Below, piece by piece: positions 32,671 to 43,314 of a stretch of DNA of 45,182 nt. The DNA is from Chloromonas sp. AAM2 (lineage: Eukaryota; Chlorophyta; Chlorophyceae; Chlamydomonadales; Chlamydomonadaceae): contig QAXH01005982.1 in NCBI GenBank assembly GCA_004335635.1, forward strand, positions 1 to 45,182, in the 5' to 3' direction. The notes under the pieces are model-generated. The model made no database searches, was not told the DNA's origin, and worked only from the letters and a program-made list of their open reading frames with translations. The position numbers and the translations under genes are program-made. Position 1 is the stretch's first letter. Each line of letters opens with the position of its first letter.

Positions 32671-35600
32671 ATGACTCGTCAAATGGAGTTTGACAGCGGA
32701 TCCTTAGAGTTCAATCTGGGCGGCCGCGCTGTCCGGTTGCTGCATGCAAGCACATCCTCGGAAGGCCTGCGCAGTACGTCAAGCGCCAGCAAGATTTCTC
32801 ATCGCAAGACCGTGGCACGCACGCGCACAGCACCTTTTGCATCCATGACACTCAACAGCGCTCCGGCACCTGGAGCCAAAGGTAAGCAGTGTGACCCGTG
32901 ATCGACCAAGAGCATCATGAAGGTCAGCTTAAACAGCATGTCTGCACCATGCGATGTATGCTCAAGTGCTGTAACATGCAGGAGCCAAGATGCCCTTGTT
33001 CTTAATAGCATCGGCCAGCGAGAGCAAGGGTGCAATTGACCCCTCTGCCCCAGCATGGCGAGTAGCAGCTGGAAACCTGGCAGCCGGCGCAGTTTCCGGC
33101 TGTGCTGTGGAGGCAGGTGCGCGGTCTGATGAACATGGTGATAGGCAAGGTGTTTTGTTCTTGTATGCACTCTCATACCTACCTATTTGTTTAGCGCCTA
33201 TGTTTGCTATGTTTGCATAGCGCCTGAACTGACATCATGACTTGCGTCGCCATTGCCCTCAGCTTTGTACCCCCTGGACACCATCAAGACGCGTCTTCAG
33301 CTCATGATTGGTGGTGGCGGTATTAAGGCACTCATGGAGTCTGGAGGTGGCAAGGGGCTGTATGCAGGTGGGATGCTTGATGCCAGAGTTCCCACCATCT
33401 TGACGTTCAACGCCAATACCATACACAGCTGTCATATCATGCTGCCTCAGTGCCCAAGGATCTGTCTAAGAGGCCGGTCGCACTGTACGTTGCTCACTCC
33501 ACGTTGCTCACTACCTGTTCCAAGTTCTCACGGTTTTCAGTGAATGAAGGTATCACTGACATCAGCGAAACGAGAGCTGCATGAATCCGTTTTCACATCC
33601 ACATTCCACCCAGTGGTTGGAAAGTTGCATGGGCATAATGTCGGCTTGCATGCGCGAAGAGTCCCATGCCGGACATGCGGCAAAGGTTTGTGCTAGCAGC
33701 AAGCTTTTGTATGCTGTACGGCGTTCAAATCTTTTGACGCGTTGGAATTCCTACGCTCGGTTGGTGAGATAGGTAGTGAGCGGTTGGGGGGGGGGAGGGG
33801 AAGTAATGAGCAACGTGGAGTGAGCACCGTACAGTGGGACCGGCCTCTAAAGTGGCACCAGATGCAAACAAGAGCACTCTACACGAGATTGGCTGCAATT
33901 GTGTGTGCCGTATCCATTGTATTCTGCGCTTTCCTTCCTGGCAGGAGTCTGGGGCAACCTTGCCGGTGTGGCACCTGCCAGCGCCATATTCATCTCTGTG
34001 TATGAGCCAGTCAAGAAGGCAGCTGAGGCAGCACTGTCAGGCGACCAGGTGTGCAGCAACGTTTGCAAGTGCAAGGACCCAGGAACAGACGCACAGACAG
34101 GCACGTGCAGTGCAGTTGATGGTTTCGAACGTCTTTAACCAATATGTGCTGATAAGACTTACTTGCGTGGAAGCCAGTTGATTGTTCAGGTCCTGCCACA
34201 ACGATATGTTCTGCATTATCTGTTTGTGCAACAACCCTGTCAGTGGCCTGGATTGATGACTAGCTCCATGTCACCTCATTGGAATTCCATTCCATGTGAT
34301 GTTGTGATAAGTGCTGTGCCTGGTGGCTGCTTGCCAGCCTCCCAGTCTGATTCACATGCTCGCACACTTTGCCTGTGCAGCAATACTTGGCGGCCGTGTT
34401 CGCTGGCATGGCGGCTGGCACTGCGTCATCGCTGGTGCGGGTGCCCACAGAGGTGGTCAAGCAGAGGCTGCAGGCAAAGGAGTTCACACGCGCAACAACA
34501 GCGGTGAGTGGGAGCGCCACAGCTGCTGGCAAAGCATGGCTCCTGCCGCTGCTCACTGGGTTCCACACAACGGGGGGGCCTGGTTTGGTGATGCGGGAAG
34601 ACGTGTGCCTAATCTGCAGGCACCAAAGACATGTAATAGGTCACAAAGGAAAGACTGCTAAGACTGCTAAGACCTGGGCTGGCTTTGCCTCTGGCAGCTT
34701 GTGTCTCTGTATGTAAGAACCAGCCTCTGTTGCCATTGACATCTTGTGTGCTCGCCTGCAGATCAGCACCATCATGGGGAAAGAGGGGTTGAGAGGCCTG
34801 TACGCGGGCTATGGTGCCTTCATGCTTCGTGACCTGCCCTTTGACGCCATTGAGTTTTTGACATATGAGCAGGTGGGTCACAACAGCGCACCGGTCTAAT
34901 AGCTACAACCCGCACACCAGTTGGTCAGCTGGAAAACACTGCACGTCATTGCATGGCTTTCCAAAGAAGCCATGCCTAGTACCTGCCTGTCTGTACCACA
35001 CTGCCTTCTCTCTGCGCTTGGCCGGCTTAGCGTGCTTAACAAGTTGTTTTTTTCATGGCGTTGGCGGTAGGTGGAAGGTTTGGCTGGCAGTTGAATCTGA
35101 AGGTGTTCTGGACATCACCATGTGTGTGCAGCTGAAGAAGGCGTTGACAGCGTACCAGCAGCGCGAGCTGCAGCCGCATGAGACATCCATCATTGGAGCC
35201 ATGGCAGGGGGCTTCACAGGTCCGTGCATATGTGTAGAGCCCATGCACCCAGCTTTATTTTTCAAAAGATTAGATCTAATGCTGCATGGCTGCCAGTAGT
35301 CTGGCAGTGCATGTGCACCAGGTTTGCTGCAAGACCGTGCAGGAGCATGATCTCTTGAAAGCTCAGGACAAACCTGACGAGTTCCAATGGCCCTTACGAG
35401 CACCCATGAGCCTGACGAGCTGCCTTGCCCTTGGCATAGCCATACTATTGGGATGCAGGCCGTTTATAGTCAGGCAATTGACAGGATTGGTTTACATGTG
35501 AGTGCAGGGATAGTGACCACGCCCCTGGACGTAATCAAGACAAGGCTGATGACACAAGGCTCCAGCGGCCTCTACAGCAATCTGTTCGATGCCACATACA

Positions 35601-36094
35601 AGGTATGTGTCAAAGTCCAAGTGACGCAGATGAGCGTGCCAGACTTGCGCGACTTGGGCTAGCAGCTCTGGTCAAGTGATGCTGTTTTGTAGGAAATACT
35701 TGGGGGATGCTACCTAGTGTTCCACATCAGGTACTTTCATACGTGGCCCAAAGGAAATGGCATGAGCACGGCATAATCATGTCAATGTGCACTTGCAAAC
35801 AGCGTGCTCCCCCTACTTGCATACCCCGGTTGTACTGGTCGACCGTCATGTACTTTTCACTTGTTGACTGCGTCGTGCTTTGATGTAAAGATGTGCATGC
35901 CCATGTGTTCAAACCAGTCCCTGTGAGTGCGTTGTGTTTGCTTTGCGGTGCAGATTCTGAAGACGGAGGGTGCTTCCGCGTTCATGAAGGGGTGGCAGCC
36001 GCGTCTGATCTGGATCAGCCTGGGCGGCTTCGTGTTCTTCCCCGTGCTGGAGGCAAGCAAGCGCTACTTCAGCCCACAGCCGCTGACAGTGTGA
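32671..36094 (+). CDS. SAMC: S-adenosylmethionine carrier, mitochondrial carrier family (plastid/mitochondrial)
   Basis: Nine exons, phases consistent: 32671-32881, 32982-33116, 33263-33367, 33945-34048, 34381-34503, 34762-34872, 35132-35219, 35508-35602, 35954-36094, giving about 370 residues. An N-terminal extension of about 95 residues, rich in Ser, Thr and Arg, looks like an organelle transit peptide. Three carrier repeats follow, each with its PX[D/E]XX[K/R] signature: YPLDTIKTRLQ, VPTEVVKQRLQ and TPLDVIKTRLM, plus GLYAG blocks in repeats 1 and 2. EGLRGLYAGYGAFMLRDLPF, DAIEFLTYEQLKK and FTGIVTTPLDVIKTRLM are close to plant SAMC and animal SLC25A26, which exchange S-adenosylmethionine for S-adenosylhomocysteine across the inner organelle membrane. 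Membrane segments lie in each repeat. Intron 3 contains a MITE-like element. Plastid against mitochondrial location cannot be decided from sequence. Confidence 0.93.
33469..33848. mobile_element. MITE-like element with about 48-bp terminal inverted repeats
   Basis: Left end 33469-33516 (agaggccggtcgcactgtac, then gttgctcactccacgttgct) and right end 33801-33848 are near-perfect reverse complements, with only a few mismatches. The interior of about 285 bp has no coding capacity and contains a G-run (33787-33800). It lies wholly within intron 3 of the SAM carrier gene. The target duplication is uncertain (possibly TA/TAA). Confidence 0.8.
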
Positions 36095-36767
36095 CCGTGC
36101 ACACGTGACCAACCAATGACCCATGACATGTGAACCACATCTGACAGTACTGCACCTGACAGCACTAATTGTTATGATATTGTTTGAAGCGGCTGTGTAC
36201 GGGATAGGCGTTTGTATGTGTGGTTTCAAGACCAGGTCTTCAAGTGGGATTAAGACATTTCAGGTATCTGCTTTGGGTTGGGACCCCCTTTGACTGCACG
36301 GGCTTATTGGATGTGCGTGTAGAAATCTATGAATATGTGGTGGGAGGGTATGAATGGCTTTTCAGGATTTGCGTGATGATGGGTGCCTGGGGTGTTAGTG
36401 TCGGTTTAGCTCACAGATAATATCCTAGGCATAACGCACTGAAGCTCAATTCAGCAACAATCTGGTTTAGCACCGTGTAACCGCTATTTTGGGCGTAACG
36501 CACTGCTCTGCAAATTGGGCATAACGCATTGCGCTGAGGCTGTAACCTCGAAGTAACGTTGACAACTATTGCTAAGTTTACTCATCACAAGCAGTCGACG
36601 GCAGGTGGCCAGGGCACCGGCCTTGATGTACAGGCGTTTGTTCGTACATTAAGCAGGTGTCAGGCGAAACCCTACCCGCTCACAATGCAGCCGCTCACAA
36701 ATTAAAAATAAGCGCATGGAAGAACTTCTGAAGCCGAACTAGGTTGACTATCGACAGCAGGTCCGAA
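36095..36767. promoter_or_regulatory. Intergenic region with a repeated 14-bp word
   Basis: Three copies of ggcataacgcactg-like sequence at 36428-36441, 36491-36505 and 36517-36531, 240-340 bp upstream of the ATG at 36768. They could be binding sites for the following gene or a decayed repeat. Confidence 0.35.
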
Positions 36768-39700
36768 ATGGACGTGGCAGAGCGCAGCCTGCTGGACTTG
36801 ACAGAAAAAAGCCTTGCCGTGTTGCGCGAGGCAAGAGCGAGAGAGGACGCTTTGCGAGCAGATTTGACAGAAGCGCGGCGATGGAAGCAGATGTGAGGAT
36901 TTGATGGCGGGCGCTTTCCTTGATGCCGTGGCAACCCTGATGGCAGCACAACCCACAGTGCCTGCCTCACTCGTAGGTATGAGGAGGCTGCGGCTGCAAA
37001 GCAACGCTTGGAGCATGACTTGTGTGCTGCGGAGCAGCGAGCATCAGCCCTGCGTGCGCAAGTGGCAACCAGGTCTGAGGCTGGCATGCCCAGGCGCTAC
37101 CCTAGCAATCTGAGGTCAGCGAGAACAGAAGCCAGCCAGGTCAGGATGCGCATCAGGAAACTGGATTCTGCAAATGGCAGGTGAGAACAACTATGAAGTG
37201 CTGCTCCTTCCAGCCAGACAGCATGCACACACACCCTGCACCCCTGCACCCCATGTGATCGCTGTGATGCGCCACCCTGCAGCTTCAGAACCACTCCTGA
37301 TCAACGCGCATTCAGTGAGATGCAGCGCATGCTTGGGTTCTCATGCCTTGCAGGCTAGATGGGTTCATGTCTGCCCGGGGCGGGCTGTTTCCTCTACCCA
37401 TCTCCCGCACTGCAAGCACCGGCGTCTTGGATCCTATCCAACAACAGCCATGCAACACAGCTGATGAGCCACAGTCTCCGTCCAAGGCCAGCGATAACAC
37501 TCCAAACCAATCCAGCATGCACAGCACTGCACAGCACAGTGCTAGCGGCTACACCGAACCTCCCATGAGGGTCAATCGAGCTCCAACCTTGGACCTCAGC
37601 GGCCTTCTGTCCATGTTCGTAACCGCCAACCTGCTACATCAGGACTCGTACACAGCCGCTGCAGCCACTGCTCAGCGACAGCATGAACCGCAGCAGCAGC
37701 ATGGTGATGCCGGCTCAAATGGTGGTGCTGGTAGCGAGCTGAATGCACAAGCCCCCTTCAGCCAGATGTCCCCACAAGGCCAGGTGACGCCTGGTCCCGG
37801 TGGGGCACCGTTATCAGAGCACACGCTAAACGACCCCTCTGTACCAATTCATGGCCGGAACTCCGCACCAGCTGGCCCCGATTTGCCGCTTGACGTCCCC
37901 TCCGACAACTCTTCCTCTCTTGCTTCTTCTGGCAAGCTACGGTCATGGAGTGCTTCCGGCCCAGAGGCCGAACCCCTTGTCCGCCCTCTGGCTACCAACC
38001 GACACACGCTAGACGGGAAAGGGGGTTGTCAGGAAGGTTTGCCCACGCCTGCAGACGCACCATCTCATATGAGCATGTCCAGCGTTTCACTAGTGGATGA
38101 TGACGGCACTTCAGGAGTTGGCCTGGCTGCCGCTGCAGCAGTGGCGGCAGCCGCAGCAAGGGCCTGGGCGGCCACAGCATCGCAACAGCGGCAACAGACA
38201 CAGCAGCACCGCAACACGTCAGCATCAAGCCTGCAGCATGCGCCTGGTAGCTTGACAGGATCGGATCTGTCGGTGCATGAAATGGCGATGGCGGCTAGTA
38301 ACAGCGGCGGCTTGTCGTCGCATCTGAATCAGCAGCACGGCAGCAGTGGCAGCCGGAAGCCGGGGAAGGTCGGGTACAAGCTAGTGGCATCTGTGTACCG
38401 AGGTGAGGGGATTAACTTTGTTCAGGCTGCAACTTGTCACACGGAGGTGGGGCCCCCGCAATCGTTGCTGTTGTTGCAGTGTTCATCCACCTCAATGTGC
38501 GCAATGCAGGAAATGATGGTATCCAAACTGAGCAAGCTCAAGTACTTGTCATAATGTTGATCGTTAGGGCACCTGGGGAGCCGCGGTACAGTAGTGCCAG
38601 CCTGGTGGTGTCGGTGCGCGTGATGCACCTGAGGAATCTGAAAACAGAACTCAATTTATCATGATGGCTTCAACCGATATCCTGATCGGAGGCTCAAAAC
38701 GCTGTCAGGGGTGCACCGTTCGGTCAAACTTCAGCCATACTTTCAGGCTACGAGTTTGTGTACCTGCGCCTACCCACCGCTTGTGGCTGATGTTTTTGCG
38801 TTGGTGCCTTGTGTGTTGGGGTGGCGTTTTACAGGTTACATCAATCAGGGCACAACAACAAACAACGTCCCTGCACGTGTGCGCGTGTGCAGAGCCCCCT
38901 GCGCTTATCACGAAGGCCTCCATGGCCCCGCACACCCCCTCACACGCGGCCAGCACCGCCAACATCACCGCGCTGGCGCCCCCCAGCCCGCCCCCGCTGC
39001 ACCACGCCCACTCGCTCACGGATCACCTAGACCAGCACGCACACCACAACTTCTCATCGGCGCCGTTCAACACTTCACCCTTGGACGGCCCAAGGTGAGC
39101 TACATATTCTAGCTTCCTTAGAGCAAGAGCGGCGTGCCGTGCTGACTGGTGAGGCTGCTGCGATGTCATGTGGTGGTGTTGGTCATCAGAACAAAGTGCC
39201 AGCTAGAACGAGGTCATTGGGGCTTGAGACTGTGGGCAGTGATGACACGGAGCTAACTTTGTTGTGTTATATGTTGCTGTTCTTGATGTTGCTGTTTGCC
39301 AGAGGCAGCAGCGGGAGCGGTCAGGCGGGTGCCTCTCAGCCGGGTGGGGGTTCTATGGGCAGTCCGCACAGCCTGGCGACAGCCGGCAGGGATTCGGGCA
39401 GTCAGGACCTGGCAAGGAGGGCTGCCTATGCTCTGGAAGCGGTGCAGCAGGCAGTGGCGCTGAGCAGGAACAGCAACATAGGTGAGAGGCGACTGTTGGG
39501 GCAGATTGCTTTTGCGACTGCATGCAACAACTACAGTCGATTGATCACGGGACGTTTGAGGGGTGCAAGTTGCTACCCTGCTCCGGCAACAGCACTGACC
39601 TTGCTGGTGGTAGTGATGGAGCCGTGAGCTGTTGGGGATGGGCTTGAATCACATCGGGGCATGTTGCTGGCCGTCTGGGTTCCGGCCTTGTGTGGGCAAG

Positions 39701-42700
39701 TCCTCCTGGAGAGTCCTCAGCGTGCAGTGGTTGTGGCTAATGGGATATGGATAATGATGATAGTGCTTTCTACTGCTGTTTGCAGATCCTGACCTGCCTC
39801 AGTCGCTTCACAGACTGATTCCACTGGTGTTTCTTGCGCCATTGTGTGTGTTGCTATGTAGATGCGGGTGCGAGCAGCGTGGCAGCTGACGCCAGCGTCA
39901 AGGCAGAGGCCAGGGGCACGCTGTCGGAGAATGGAATTGCACAAGCAGCAGGCAGCCTAGGCTCTGGTGCAGTGAGCATGTCAGTGCTAAATCGGGCCAG
40001 CATGGGGCCGAGTCCGGAGCAACAAGCTGGGCCGACTACTGACACACAGGTTGGTTGGTTGGTTGGTTGGTTGAGATAGTTGGTCAATAACTGTTTGGTG
40101 TGCAGTTTGCAGTGTTGAATGGATTTAACGGCAGCACGTTATCAGAACTACGCCGAGTAGACTGCACTTTGTGACTTGAAGTCTGGCACCCCGGCCACAA
40201 GGTTTTGGTTCTCCGGCGTTACATGTGCTTTGGGTTCGCAACGCGCGTGTATGGAGCCAGACAGAGCCAGCCAATTCTATCTCTGTATCCAGATGTCCTG
40301 CAATATGGCACATGCCACAGGTGCCCGCAGCCATGCTGCGTCATGCAAGTGAGCGGCGGGGCGGGTGGTACGGGTGCGGCGGCATCGACAGCAGCGGAGA
40401 CCTCTCTGAGCTAGACTCGCTGCGCAGGCAGGCGGTGCAGAGGCAGCCACCCACACTGTCTGCTGCTGCGGCAGCAGGGGCAGCAGCGGCTAGACAACAA
40501 GGCGAGGGCAGTGCTACAGCACCTGGTGGCAACAACACTGCTGCGATGCGGAGCGCTGACAGTGCCGGAATGCAGCAGCAGCAGCTTCAGGCACCTGGTA
40601 GCAGCACCCCTGCTGCTGCAAGGGATGCTGGCAACGCCAGCAGTGAAGATCCACTTCAGGCTGAAGCTGCAAACAGCAATACAGCAGCACCGGAACCGCC
40701 TCAACGGCTACCATCTACTGGTGTTTGGACAGGTGGCACGACCACAACAACAACGACGCGAGCAGGGCAGCCAGCGGGCTCATCAGAAACCGTTGAAAGG
40801 TCCAATGGGTCGCCAATGGTGGTGCTGGCACGTGATGGAACCGCCCCACCAGACTCCGCTCCGGCAACGACTGCAGTTATGGCCGGTTCGTCAGCAGGAG
40901 CGCTAGCAACAGCGTCCAAGGTGCCACTGCCGCCACTGCTGCCGCCTGCAGCGGAAGCTGCCGGGAGGCTACAGGGCAGTTTCCGGGTTCTGGAGCCTAC
41001 CACGTGCCCTGGGGGCCACCTGGCGGATAACACGGCGGCTGTGGGCCATGCGGTGCCCGCCTTAGTAGCGGGGACAGTTTCCCGCCGGGCACCCAGTACC
41101 ATCAGTGTGCTTCAGCGGCAAAGCTTCAGTGATAGCAAGCCGGCCATCAGCCGCCTATCGCTTGACTCACAGGTTTCGACAGGAGCACAAAAACCATTGC
41201 GACGGGGAGCCGCAGACCAACAGCAGCATCAGAACGCAGACACACAACTAGAGCGACCTGACACGGATGCACCGGGGGCCCAGCAGCAAGCGGATGAGCA
41301 GCAACCGTTAGGCACGACCCATCCCTTGCTAGCGCAGGCCAAGCAGCACTGGGACGCACATCTCCACTCAGCCATTCCAGACCCTCACGCACTGCCCAGT
41401 GCTCCGGGGCACCCCGCCCCCTCCTCCACCCCGCCCAGCACGCCTGCTCCCGCCACACCCAGCGGCGGCAACGCCGTGTGTTCCGCATGCGACAAGGACG
41501 CGACGAAGAGCACGGCCCTGACGCTCCACTGGCTGTCGCCGCCCCGCACGGCCCTGGTGGTGTGCAAGCTGAGCAGTGCGGTCTACCCGCTGCTCAATGC
41601 AGTGCTGCGCTGGCTCAGGTGGGGCGCGTGGTGACACTCAGCGCTGTGTGCGGTTATAAACAAAAGTGTGTGGGTGTACCACTGGTCATGCGCCGTGCAA
41701 TGTGCACTCAGCCGGCCTTCAGTGAAAAAGCACCTTCCTGATGTATCACGCACGCACATCAACCACGCCCTGAGCTTCTGCTTGTGATGCATCCACCTGT
41801 GACTCATCAGCCTTTGTTCTTCCCACACATGGACTGGCTGACGACGGTTGAACAGGCTATGGTACGCTCAGCCACAGTATCCATCGTTTTTCCGTTCAGG
41901 CAGCAGAACTGCAGCAAACTCATCAATCAAACCGTGCGTGTGCTCCCTTCTGTTCTGTGCGGCAGGGCTCGGTCCCTGTCAGTGTACGTGGAGCCAGAGA
42001 CGTACCAGCAGGTGGACCCGCAGATACGAGGTAAGGACAACCTACTCGTTATTGCATGTTTCCTGGTGAAGGGGCACGGTCCACACCATCAACTCATGTG
42101 CATGCCATCAACGACCTCAGATGTTTGCACATCTTTGACGCATGCCATCAACGACCTCGGATGTTTGCACATTTTTGACGCATGCCATCAACGACCTCGG
42201 ATGTTTGCACATCTTTGACGCATTGCCCCGGTGCATAGTTGCATGCTGCCTAGCGAATGAGGGCAATAACCAGGCCGAACACTCCCTTCAATGTCTCAAA
42301 TGTCAGTCAACTTGTCAAGGTTCCTGTCTGTCTGTCCCCTCAGATCCCGGCAGCGCCAGTGGCGACAGCGGTGGGTCCCTTTGCCCGGCGGAGGGCGTGG
42401 CGTGCGGGGCCGTTACTGGCGGCAGCGGGAGCGGTGGGGGTGTGCTGACATGGGCCGCGGGGCGCTGCCCCAACCAGAGCATCCCCGATGAGGTGGCGCA
42501 GGACCTAGACTTCGTGGTAGTGCTGGGAGGTGAGGCACTATTAACACTAATCACATAGCATTGGCAGGGCTCGCGAGCAAATGCTTCACACTGCAAGAAA
42601 ATGCCTTTTCTCATCTTTTTCTATCTTCTGTCTCGTAGGTAATTCTTGGAGAGATATTGTGTCTAGCTGCAGCACCGTGGGTTGAACCATGAAAAGCCAT

Positions 42701-43283
42701 GTAATGATGATGATGATGTCTCGTAGGTGTTTTGCAATTGGTTCATGTTTTCTGGAACATGGAACGGTTTTGTGGAATAACGCTGTGGAATGGAGATTAT
42801 GTGGAGGCAGCTTTAAACTGAAACAGGCGCATGTTGCCTTGAGCACAGGAGAGGAAGCAGTGTCAGGAGGCATGCTGAAAACAGCTAAAACAGGATTGCA
42901 GCCAGAGGGAGCGGCTTGTTGGATGGTGATCTTGCGCGCTGTTGCTCGGTGATCCTGGCCCGTCTGCCCTGCTTTTCATCTGCCTTTTTCTTATTCATAA
43001 CTTCCTTGCAATTATTCTGAATCTCTAGAACATTGCGAACACCCACTTGGTTGTTGTTTATTGCTTGGTTGCCGACCCCCAGGTGACGGCACGCTCCTGT
43101 GGACGTGTCACGTGTTTGGAAACCGCGCAGTGCCACCGCTGGTGCCCTTCAACATGGGGTCGCTGGGCTTCCTCACGCCCTTCCCGCCCGCACTGCTGGA
43201 CGACATGCTGGCACTGGTGCTGGCAGGTATGTGTGTGTGTGTGCGTGTGTGTGTGCGCGCGCGTGTGCGTGTGTGCGTGTGTG

Positions 43284-43314
<31 letters not shown>

